Of a DNA stretch of 36,710 nucleotides, positions 1 to 8,353 are shown piece by piece. This stretch comes from Coriobacteriia bacterium. GTDB lineage: Bacteria; Actinomycetota; Coriobacteriia; Anaerosomatales; Anaerosomataceae. Under the pieces are notes generated by a model that worked only from the letters and a program-made list of their open reading frames with translations, ran no database searches and was not told the DNA's origin. Made by a program: the position numbers and the translations under genes. Where the stretch lies: assembly GCA_016926975.1 (NCBI GenBank), contig JAFGNP010000062.1, positions 1-36,710 on the forward strand, given 5' to 3'. The first letter of the stretch is position 1. Each line of letters opens with the position of its first letter.

Positions 1-1
1 A

Positions 2-952
2 CGCGACGATGTGGCGGCGGTCCGCACCGAAGTCGAGAAGGGCGACCTAACGGCAGCGCTCATCATCCCGGAGGACCTGACCGAGAAGGTCGTGAGTGGT
101 GAGCCGGTCGCACTGGAGGTCCTGCAAGACCCCGGCTCGCAGATGAGTGCGGGCATCTGGGCGGGAGTGGCACGTGCGAGTGTGGCCAACGCCTCTGCGC
201 AGATCATCGCCGCGCACATGCTGCAGGATGCTTTCTCTGGTGCTGCAGGGCAGACCGCGCAGCCCGGAGCCACCGGCATATCGTCTTCGGAGCAGCAGAT
301 GGTCGCACCCTCCTTCGATGCTGTCACCGTGAGTGAGGTCGACGTGGAGATCGAGAAGCAGGTCTCGATGATCTCCTACTACGCAGCGGGCATGTCGGGG
401 ATGTTCCTGCTCTTCGGCGGGATGTTCGGTGCGTTCTCGTTCGTGCGCGAGCGTCGCGAACAGACCCTCGCCCGCATGATGTCCACGCCGGCGAACAAGG
501 TGACCATCGTGGGCGGCAAGGCGCTTGGCGTGCTGCTCATAGGCGCCCTGCAGTTTCTGGTGCTGTTCGTGGGCACCAGGCTGCTCTTCCAGGTCGACTG
601 GGGCACGAATGTGCTCGGTACGGTAGTGGTTGGGCTTGCCGAGACGGGAGCGGCGGCCGGTCTTGCCATGACGTTGGCTGCACTCGGTCGCTCCGAGCGC
701 GCAATAGGAGGCATCGCACCGGCCTTTATCATGCTCTTCGCCGCCCTTGGCGGCTCCATGATCCCTGCAGAACAGCTGCCCGAGTGGTTGCTGCCTGCTC
801 AGGTGCTTTCGCCGGTGTACTGGACGGTCGACGGGTTCCTGCAGCTCATGCAGGGGTGCGCGTTCGCAGACGTGCTGTCGAACATCGGTGCGGTACTGGC
901 GATCGCGGCCGCACTCTTCACTTTCGGCATCTGGTGGCTGAGGTACGAATGA
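2..952 (+). CDS. ABC-2 type transporter permease, 5' truncated by window edge
   Basis: ORF open at the left edge; extracytoplasmic domain followed by 'FSFVRERREQTLARMMSTPANKVTIVGGKALGVLLIGALQFLVLF', typical of ABC-2 permeases. Confidence 0.85.
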   Translation, partial: RDDVAAVRTEVEKGDLTAALIIPEDLTEKVVSGEPVALEVLQDPGSQMSAGIWAGVARASVANASAQIIAAHMLQDAFSGAAGQTAQPGATGISSSEQQMVAPSFDAVTVSEVDVEIEKQVSMISYYAAGMSGMFLLFGGMFGAFSFVRERREQTLARMMSTPANKVTIVGGKALGVLLIGALQFLVLFVGTRLLFQVDWGTNVLGTVVVGLAETGAAAGLAMTLAALGRSERAIGGIAPAFIMLFAALGGSMIPAEQLPEWLLPAQVLSPVYWTVDGFLQLMQGCAFADVLSNIGAVLAIAAALFTFGIWWLRYE

Positions 953-2127
953 TGCGCAAGATACTCGCCCTCGCATGGCTGAACGTCGTCCAGCTGCTCC
1001 GCAACCCGGCCGAGGTGGTCGGAGTGGTGGTGCTGCCACTGGTGCTGACGATGCTCTTCGGCTCGGCATTCGCAGGAGCCGAGGCCACCGAGCTCGGCGT
1101 GCTCTTCGTGGACGAAGACGGCAGTGTATATGCCGAACAGGTTGGCGACCTCGTAGACTCCGAGGCGTCGCTCAAGATAGAGGCGGTGTCTCGCCAGGAG
1201 GCTGAGATGAAGATCGCCGAAGGGGACGCAGCGGTGGCCGTGCTGGTGCCGAAAGGCTTCGGCAAGGACCTCGCCGGCACCGGCGCGACGATCGAGATCA
1301 TGCGCAACCCGAACTCGCAGAGTGCCTACGCCGTTCTCTCAGTGGTGCAGGGCATCGCGATGCGCATGTCGGGTAACGCGGGTGTGGCCGAGATCGTCTC
1401 GACCGCGATGCCGCTCTCCGCTGATTTCAGCGAAGTGTACGCCGAGGCTGATGCGCAGTGGGAGCCCGACCCGCCCGTGCGCACGGAAGGTCAGACCGTC
1501 GTCGCATCCGAAGTGCGTGGAGACAGTGTGCTCGCAGAAGGTGCCACGCACAGCTCTATCGGTTTCACCGTGTGGTTCATCCTGTTCATAACCTTCGGCA
1601 GCGCTGGCGGCATCCTCGAGGAGCGCGAGCAGGGTACGCTGCGGCGCTTGATGGCGGCCCCGGTCAGTCGCGGCACCATCCTCTCAGGCAAGGTGGCGGG
1701 TACCGTGCTTGCGGCAACCGTGCAGGCACTAGTTCTTGTGGTCGTGGGCAGTTTCGCATTCGGGGTGCCATGGGGACGCGATCCGCTCGGCGTGGCTCTC
1801 ATCCTCGGCTCGTACATACTCGCCGGCACCGGGCTCGCAGTGATGGTCTCGGCGCTCGTGCGTACCCGCGACCAGATGGGCGGGCTGTCGCCACTTGTGG
1901 CCACGGGCCTCGCCATGCTCGGTGGCTGCATGTGGCCGCTGGAGGTGGTGGCGCCGGCCATGCAGCTCATTGCCAAGCTGACGCCCACCGGCTGGGCCGT
2001 GATGGGGCTGACGGACGTCGTCGCCAGGAATCAGGGCATCACATCCGCGATAGTCCCGACAGCGGTCTTGCTCGGCTTCGCCGCAGTCACGATGGGCATC
2101 GGCGTCCGCTTCCTCAAGTTCGAGTAG
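949..2127 (+). CDS. ABC-2 type transporter permease (second subunit)
   Basis: ATG overlaps the previous stop (ATGA); 'MMRKILALAWLNVVQLLRNPAEVVGVVVLPLVLTMLFG...EEREQGTLRRLMAAPVSRGTILSGKVAGT'. Confidence 0.85.
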   Translation: MMRKILALAWLNVVQLLRNPAEVVGVVVLPLVLTMLFGSAFAGAEATELGVLFVDEDGSVYAEQVGDLVDSEASLKIEAVSRQEAEMKIAEGDAAVAVLVPKGFGKDLAGTGATIEIMRNPNSQSAYAVLSVVQGIAMRMSGNAGVAEIVSTAMPLSADFSEVYAEADAQWEPDPPVRTEGQTVVASEVRGDSVLAEGATHSSIGFTVWFILFITFGSAGGILEEREQGTLRRLMAAPVSRGTILSGKVAGTVLAATVQALVLVVVGSFAFGVPWGRDPLGVALILGSYILAGTGLAVMVSALVRTRDQMGGLSPLVATGLAMLGGCMWPLEVVAPAMQLIAKLTPTGWAVMGLTDVVARNQGITSAIVPTAVLLGFAAVTMGIGVRFLKFE

Positions 2128-2283
2128 TCCCAGCCCCGGGTCGGCGTGCGGCTGCTGGTCTGGCCTGGCGGTCACAGTGACCGTTAGACTTGAAGCGTTG
2201 TCATTAGCGCTCGCGGCACCGCGCGCTGGCAGCCCATGCTATCGTCATGATGCGGGGTTTCGCGGGCGGGTAGAGGAGGTGCG

Positions 2284-4299
2284 GTGACGGTCAACGGCGG
2301 ACAGGGAGCCGTGCCACACGATGGTGAGGGGCAGGAGCCTAACCTGCCCAGTGCACGCTTCGTCGCGCTCCTTGACTCTCAGCCTCTTCCGAGCTTCACG
2401 TACGGACCCGGCGGACGGCAGCTGATGTGTAACTCGTCTGCTGTCCGACTCTTGACCTCCGCTCCGGACGGCGACAAGCGCGTACTCGCCGTGGACGGCA
2501 CGGATCTATGGACCATCATCGCGGGCAGAGCCGACGGAGGGAACACCTTCTTCGACATACGGCTGAGGCTCAGAGTCGCGAGCGGGGAGTCGCTGGAAAC
2601 GACGATGCTCGTAGCGCCTCTGAGGGCGACCGGCGGGTTGTTGGGCGGCGCGATAGTGTTCGTGCTCAGCATCCCTGCGGAGCGGATACAGCCACTGAAG
2701 TCCGAGCGAAGGCAGCCCGACGAGCACATCCAGGAGATCATCGCTCGACTCGGCGTGCTTGTCGGCGCGAACCGGGTACTCGTCCTGGAAGTCGATCCTG
2801 ATTTCGGCACTGAGGCGAAGGTTCTTTCCAGTTGGAGTGTTGATGGCGATGACCTGCGGGTGGCCTCGATCGATCTCAAGGGCACGCCTGCGGAGGCTGT
2901 GGGTAGCCGCAGGATGACGTGCGTACCGTCCGGTCTGGCAGCGGCATACCCGAGCGTCCCCTTGATCGCTAAAGGGGAGTTCGAGTCCTACGTGGGGGTG
3001 GCGCTCTCCAATCCAGCCGGAGGCCAGATAGGGATTCTCGCAGGGGTCTGGGGCGAACCGATCGAAGACGTCCCCGGGGTCTGTGCGACGTTCTCGATCA
3101 CGGCAGCCCGCGTCACCGAGATCCTGGTGTCCATGATGGCCGAACGAGAGCTTCGCGAAAGCGAGCAACGGTACGGAGCGGTCTTCGAGGGCAGTGCGGT
3201 TCCCATACTGCTCGTCGAGCCCGTGACCACCCAGCTGGTCGATGCCAATCCTGCAGCTTGCACGTACTACGGATACTCGCGCGACGAGTTGCTGTCGATG
3301 AGCGTCCTGCAACTGGACGTTCTATCGGTGGAGGACTCCAGAGCTGAGTTGGAGCGAGCTCTCGAGGGTCCGCGCAGGAGCTTCATCGGTCGGCATCTGC
3401 TGGCCGGCGGACGCGTGCGGGACGTGGAAGTCCACATCGGCTCGATCCGTGTCGTGGGACGTCGTTTGCTGTACCTGATGGTCAACGACATCACCGAACG
3501 CAAGCGCATGGAAGCGGAGATAGAGAACAACAGGCGCAATCTCACACGCATCGTCGGCCAGCGCACGGAGGACCTCCTGCGCGCCAACGCCGAACTTCAA
3601 CAAGCGTCGATGGCGCGGGACATGGTGTTCGTCACCCTCGCGCAGGAGCTGCGCACGTCGCTCCAGACGATCACCGGCTTCTCGGACCTGCTCCTAGGCG
3701 GCATGTCGGGAGATCTCACCGCCGAGCAGCGCAAGCAGATCGAGATGATGCAGCAGGCTGCCAGGCGTCTGACCACGTTCTCGGCCACACTCGTCGAGTC
3801 TCAGCGCCTGGAGGAGAAAGGGTTTGCCTGCGAACCCGAGGACTTCGATCTGGTCGGCCTTGCCGAGTCTGTGGTGTTCGGTCTGGGGTCTTTCGCGCTG
3901 GACAAGGGCCTGACGCTGGCTCTCGTCGCCGAAGAGCGCCCGCTACCGGTGAGAACGGACCGCTACAAGGTGCAGGAGATACTCCTCAACCTGCTGTCGA
4001 ATGCGGTGCGCTATACCGAGCGAGGCGGCGTGACGGTGACCGTCTCCAGCTCCGAGGGAGACCGCCTTGTCGCAGTGGCCGACACCGGGCCGGGTCTGAG
4101 CCAGGAACGCGTCGATAGACTGTTCGACGGTCCGGAGATGCATGGTTCGGCGGCCGGCATAGGGCTGCCGGCAAGCCGGCGGATCGCAGGTCTGCTCGGC
4201 GGCGCCATCGAAGTGCAGAGCGTTCCGGGCCGAGGTTCCGTATTCACTCTGCGCATGCCCGAGATCTGTCCGTGCAATGAAGCGGGTTGCGGGGAGTAG
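2284..4299 (+). CDS. PAS-domain histidine kinase-like protein with HATPase domain; H-box His replaced by Gln
   Basis: PAS-like 'YGAVFEGSAVPILLVEPVTTQLVDANPAACTYYGYSRDELL'; 'LAQELRTSLQTITGFSDLLL'; N-box 'LLNLLSNAVRYT'; 'ADTGPGLSQERVDRLF'; 'GIGLPASRRIAGLLGG'. Confidence 0.85.
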   Translation: MTVNGGQGAVPHDGEGQEPNLPSARFVALLDSQPLPSFTYGPGGRQLMCNSSAVRLLTSAPDGDKRVLAVDGTDLWTIIAGRADGGNTFFDIRLRLRVASGESLETTMLVAPLRATGGLLGGAIVFVLSIPAERIQPLKSERRQPDEHIQEIIARLGVLVGANRVLVLEVDPDFGTEAKVLSSWSVDGDDLRVASIDLKGTPAEAVGSRRMTCVPSGLAAAYPSVPLIAKGEFESYVGVALSNPAGGQIGILAGVWGEPIEDVPGVCATFSITAARVTEILVSMMAERELRESEQRYGAVFEGSAVPILLVEPVTTQLVDANPAACTYYGYSRDELLSMSVLQLDVLSVEDSRAELERALEGPRRSFIGRHLLAGGRVRDVEVHIGSIRVVGRRLLYLMVNDITERKRMEAEIENNRRNLTRIVGQRTEDLLRANAELQQASMARDMVFVTLAQELRTSLQTITGFSDLLLGGMSGDLTAEQRKQIEMMQQAARRLTTFSATLVESQRLEEKGFACEPEDFDLVGLAESVVFGLGSFALDKGLTLALVAEERPLPVRTDRYKVQEILLNLLSNAVRYTERGGVTVTVSSSEGDRLVAVADTGPGLSQERVDRLFDGPEMHGSAAGIGLPASRRIAGLLGGAIEVQSVPGRGSVFTLRMPEICPCNEAGCGE

Positions 4300-4307
4300 G
4301 ATCTCTG

Positions 4308-4859
4308 GTGAGGACGGAACACCGCACTCTGGACCACTTCGTCGTGCTGCTCGGCAGCACCCTTGTTCTGGCAGGGATCATCCTGGTCTTGGCCCAGCTG
4401 GTGGGCGTGCGCGTCCTGGCGCTCGGCTGGCCGCTCATGATCGTGTTGCCTGGGCTTGTGATACTGGCCGCAGCGTTCTACGTACCCTCGGGACGTGGAG
4501 CCTCATTCATCGCGGTGCCCGGTGCGATGGTTCTTGTCACCGGCCTGATTCTGGAGCTTCAGGCTGTCACGGGTGACTGGCAGAGCTGGTCGTACGTGTG
4601 GGCTCTCGTGGCGCCGGGTTCTCTGGGTCTGGGGCTGACTATCGCCGGTGCGCGCGAGAACCTCAAAGGTGTCCGAATCGCCGGTGCCGTACTGCTCGTC
4701 GCCGGTGCGGTCCTGTTCGTGATCGCCGAGTTGTTCTTCGTGGGCCTCGCAGGCATCGGAGGCCCCGGTTTGGGGTGGGAGTTCGGCCTCTTGCTGCCGG
4801 TGCTGCTCATCGGGTTCGGGGTGTGGGCGATAGTGTGGGGGCTGGCGCGCAATCGTTGA
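4308..4859 (+). CDS. multi-TM membrane protein of unknown function
   Basis: Hydrophobic ORF; likely GTG start at 4308, just after the kinase stop (the ORF track starts at 4287). Confidence 0.6.
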   Translation: MRTEHRTLDHFVVLLGSTLVLAGIILVLAQLVGVRVLALGWPLMIVLPGLVILAAAFYVPSGRGASFIAVPGAMVLVTGLILELQAVTGDWQSWSYVWALVAPGSLGLGLTIAGARENLKGVRIAGAVLLVAGAVLFVIAELFFVGLAGIGGPGLGWEFGLLLPVLLIGFGVWAIVWGLARNR

Positions 4860-4901
4860 TGCGCATGGACTCGCGAGGCCGTGCTACGGCGAGGCGTGTT
4901 A

Positions 4902-5744
4902 CTACCAGGCTGGGGCAGCTGTGCCCGGAAGAGACGTGCGGTCCTCGAGCACGATAGCGCTCTGGCTGCATGCCGAGCGACAGATGCCGCAGCCGTAGCA
5001 CTTCTCAAGATCGACAACGGCCACCGCACCCGCCTCGTCCAGAGAGATGGCGGCGAAGGGGCATAGTTCCACACACGCGCCGCAGCCGGTGCACCATTCT
5101 GCGTCAATCCGGGCGACGTACTCGCCCTTCCACATCGTCTTGTGGCCGAATTCGAGCGTCGTGCGCATCGCCATGCAGCCGCTGGCGAGGTTGCAGTTGC
5201 AGATGGCTCCGATGAAGGGCGTCTTGAAGGTCCAGACGGAGTGCATGAGCCCTTCGGCTTCAGCGCGCCGAAGCACGGCGACAGCTTCTTCCCGGCCCAG
5301 ACGTTGGAATGCCGAGGTGTCGGGTCCTGAGGCGTAGTCGCGAAACGCCTCGCCGAAGACATCGTCGGCGGGGGCGACCGTGACGGCGAGGCAGTAGCCG
5401 CGCTCAGGAGTGCCGGCGAAGTGGCGGCACACGCAGGGGAGCTGCGTGATGGAGGTGGCGATGTCGAAGATGCATTCGCACTCCTCGATAGGCACCGGCT
5501 GGCCAAAGTGGTCGGCCAACTGCCGGGGCCGGAAGTGGCCGTCTATCCTGGTACGGAGCTGACGGGGCGCGACCTGCAAGGCCTTGAGGAGGGGGACGCT
5601 GAGTCGCATGTTCCGCTCGAAGCCCCGGACGAAGTCGATCATGTACTCGCGCCGCGCCAGGTCCTGCGACAGGTCTACAGCGTAGTTCTCGGCCTGCAGG
5701 TACCATTTCTTGCCGTCGCCGTGCTGCGTACAGAACTCACACAT
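4902..5744 (-). CDS. 4Fe-4S ferredoxin-type protein with extra Cys motifs
   Basis: 'WCTGCGACVELCPFAA' and 'KCYGCGICRSACSQSAI' are two 4Fe-4S binding motifs; further Cys at the N-terminus ('MCEFC') and mid-protein ('ECEC','CVC','CNCNLASGC'). Confidence 0.85.
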   Translation of the reverse strand: MCEFCTQHGDGKKWYLQAENYAVDLSQDLARREYMIDFVRGFERNMRLSVPLLKALQVAPRQLRTRIDGHFRPRQLADHFGQPVPIEECECIFDIATSITQLPCVCRHFAGTPERGYCLAVTVAPADDVFGEAFRDYASGPDTSAFQRLGREEAVAVLRRAEAEGLMHSVWTFKTPFIGAICNCNLASGCMAMRTTLEFGHKTMWKGEYVARIDAEWCTGCGACVELCPFAAISLDEAGAVAVVDLEKCYGCGICRSACSQSAIVLEDRTSLPGTAAPAW

Positions 5745-5795
5745 AGTGGGACCTCCGTTGCGGGCAACTAGGACGGTACCATGTCCGGTGTCGGC

Positions 5796-8324
5796 TCAGA
5801 TGGCTAGCGCGACTATGAAGAACAACAACACGCATACGACGATCGCCACATTGAGTCCCATGTCACGGGCGTACCGCTGGATATGCAGCCTCATCGCGAG
5901 TACGGCCAGCTCGTCGTAGTGCTCTTCCGGCGCCGAGCCCTTTCGCTCCCGGGTGAGCGAGTCGACGATGAGCCGGGCGATCCGAAGCATCCAGGACGCC
6001 GATCGCTCCATGTGGGTGAGTCCCGCGCTGCCGGCAGCTGCAAGCTCGGCTCGTGAAGGAAGGGTACTGCGTATGGCCGTGCCTACCTCTGCAGTGCGGC
6101 AGAGAGCCAATGCGGCTTGAGAAGCCGCGGTGGCGAGCATGATGTCGAAGCGTTCCTCACTCAGCAGCGTGTTCACGGCGCTCGCGATCTCGTGGTTCAC
6201 GTTGTCGCCACGCATGCGCTTGGGCGCCAGTTCTAGGGCCATCCTGGCGATCGGCTCTCGCGTCTTGGCCAGTCCGCCGATCGCAGCTTCAAACGGTGCG
6301 CGCGAGCTCTGCAGATTCCCCTCACGCGCGCGATCGGAGAGTACTCCCATCCGTTCGTTCATCAAGCGTTGGGCCATGTAGCCGGCTATCTCGCGCACGG
6401 CATCCAGGAGCGCCTTGTCGGGCACGGCCGCGCCGTCGCCTGAGGCAATCTGCTTCTCGATCGCGCTCAGAACCGCACGCCGAACGGTGTCCTGACGCTC
6501 TCGCTCAAGCACTACGTATGCGTGACCGATGAAGTGCTGGTCCCGGGCCCCAGGCGCTCCGATGACACCGCAGAACGCCACGAATCCGAGTGCGGTCCGG
6601 CGATACCAGTAGTCGATGCTGAAGAACTGCGGCGCATGCAGGTGGAAGAGGTGGAACTTCATCCCCACGAAGAAGAAGGTGAAGCCGAGCGCGAAGGCGA
6701 TGACCACGCTCATCAGGTCGGGGCCGGAGAGGAATGAGTGTTCGAGGTAGTGGTCGAGGATGTCGCTGTGCACGCCCCATGTGTGCAACCCGGGCTGGAA
6801 GACGCCCTTGATCAGTATCTGCGGGAACCACCCCAGGGCGATGATGGCGGTGGCGAGTACGCCCATGCCGACAAGCATCCTCGTCGGCGCGTCTTTCACC
6901 TCGGGGCCGTACTCCATCTTCGGTTTGCCGAGGAACATCAGACCGATGAGCTTGATGAACGAGCACGCCGTACCACCGCACGTGACGATATAGATCTTCT
7001 CGGCGATGCCCAGCGAGAATAGCCCGTGGTGCTCGTAGGCCTCGACGATCGCGTGGTGGATGAGGCACTTGCTGACGAAGCCGTTGAAGAGCGGCACGCC
7101 GGTGATGCCGGCCGCCGCGATGCACATGAAGATGAACGTGATCGGCATCTTCTTCCACAGGCCTCCGGTGTGGTACAGGTCGAGCGAATGCGTGCGGTAG
7201 TACACGGCGCCTACGCCGAGGAACAGGCACGCCTTGAATAGCGCGTGGTTCACCACGTGGTAGAGGCCGCCCGCTACGCCCATCGCGCCGTGCGCGCCGA
7301 GGTAACCGGCCGCCCCGATGCCTGCCAGGATGAACCCCATCTGGCTTACGCTGTGATACGCGAGCATGCGCTTGGCGTTGGATTGCTGGAGCGCCAGGAA
7401 GACCCCGATGAACATCGTCGCGATGCCTATCCACAGAACGACGAGGCCGAGTTGGCTCGAGAAGTGCCAGGCTGCCTCTTCGACGTGTTCGGCCACTTCC
7501 GGACGGAAGAGCCCGGTGACGACCCGGAAGATCCCGTAGGCCCCGGCCTTGATCATCACACCGGACAGGAGTGCGCTTGCGGGCGCGGGCGCCACCGGGT
7601 GTGCATCGGGAAGCCACACGTGTACCGGCACCATGCCGGCTTTCACGCCGAAGCCGAGGATGAGCAGCAGAGCCGCCGCCCAGCGCACTACCTCACTACC
7701 GCCTTCGGGCAACGGGGAGATCGCGCCGCTACCGCCGAGAGCGAACGTGAGGAAGATGCCGCCCATAAGCGCAAAGCCGCCCACAACGGTCATCCAGAAG
7801 TACTTGATCGACGCTTTCTTGGCATCGTCGCTCTCCGTGTGGATGACCAGCAGGTAGGCTACAAGTCCGAGTGCCTCGAAGAACAGGTAGAGGGTGACGA
7901 GGTCACCGGCGAGTACGACGCCCATGTTCGCGGCCAGCACTACGAGGGTCGTGGTGTGGTAACGGTCGTGTTTCTTCTCGTGTTTGAGGTAGTCGAGCGA
8001 GTACAGGGTGGCTGCGAACCACACGAAGGAAGTGAACAGCGCGAAGAGCATCGAGAACGAGTCAACAGTGAACGTGAGCTCACCTATGAGCGCCGGGATG
8101 ACGCTTTCTATCCGGTGATGCTCGGCTATGAGCGGGATGAGACCGGCAGCTCCCATGAGTACGAGAGCGGTGACCACCACCACATAAGCGTTGCGCGCCG
8201 ACGGCCAGCGCTTGCCGATCGGCCGCACTAGCGCGGCCGCCAGCAGGGGGCCCAACACAAGTGCTGCCGGAAGCGGGCTCGATGCTATGTGCGCGACCTC
8301 GGTGGCTACATGACCGGCGTCCAT
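5796..8324 (-). CDS. NuoL/MnhA-type proton-conducting antiporter-like subunit with long C-terminal extension
   Basis: 'GFGVKAGMVPVHVWLPDAHPVAPAPASALLSGVMIKAGAYGIFRVV' and 'YHVVNHALFKACLFLGVG'; 842 aa with a hydrophilic region and a final TM segment at the C-terminus. Confidence 0.85.
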   Translation of the reverse strand: MDAGHVATEVAHIASSPLPAALVLGPLLAAALVRPIGKRWPSARNAYVVVVTALVLMGAAGLIPLIAEHHRIESVIPALIGELTFTVDSFSMLFALFTSFVWFAATLYSLDYLKHEKKHDRYHTTTLVVLAANMGVVLAGDLVTLYLFFEALGLVAYLLVIHTESDDAKKASIKYFWMTVVGGFALMGGIFLTFALGGSGAISPLPEGGSEVVRWAAALLLILGFGVKAGMVPVHVWLPDAHPVAPAPASALLSGVMIKAGAYGIFRVVTGLFRPEVAEHVEEAAWHFSSQLGLVVLWIGIATMFIGVFLALQQSNAKRMLAYHSVSQMGFILAGIGAAGYLGAHGAMGVAGGLYHVVNHALFKACLFLGVGAVYYRTHSLDLYHTGGLWKKMPITFIFMCIAAAGITGVPLFNGFVSKCLIHHAIVEAYEHHGLFSLGIAEKIYIVTCGGTACSFIKLIGLMFLGKPKMEYGPEVKDAPTRMLVGMGVLATAIIALGWFPQILIKGVFQPGLHTWGVHSDILDHYLEHSFLSGPDLMSVVIAFALGFTFFFVGMKFHLFHLHAPQFFSIDYWYRRTALGFVAFCGVIGAPGARDQHFIGHAYVVLERERQDTVRRAVLSAIEKQIASGDGAAVPDKALLDAVREIAGYMAQRLMNERMGVLSDRAREGNLQSSRAPFEAAIGGLAKTREPIARMALELAPKRMRGDNVNHEIASAVNTLLSEERFDIMLATAASQAALALCRTAEVGTAIRSTLPSRAELAAAGSAGLTHMERSASWMLRIARLIVDSLTRERKGSAPEEHYDELAVLAMRLHIQRYARDMGLNVAIVVCVLLFFIVALAI

Positions 8325-8353
8325 GGTTCTCTCCTAGCGGAAGAACGTCTTTC

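Noticed and set aside
47-1069. Long minus-strand ORF (340 aa) opposite the ABC permeases
   Set aside because: Low-complexity Arg/His/Pro-rich translation with no domain sense; it is antisense to a well-supported membrane protein. Typical high-GC shadow ORF.
7245-8231. Plus-strand 328-aa ORF opposite the NuoL-like gene
   Set aside because: Charged His/Glu/Arg-rich antisense translation of a conserved antiporter gene; no recognisable family.
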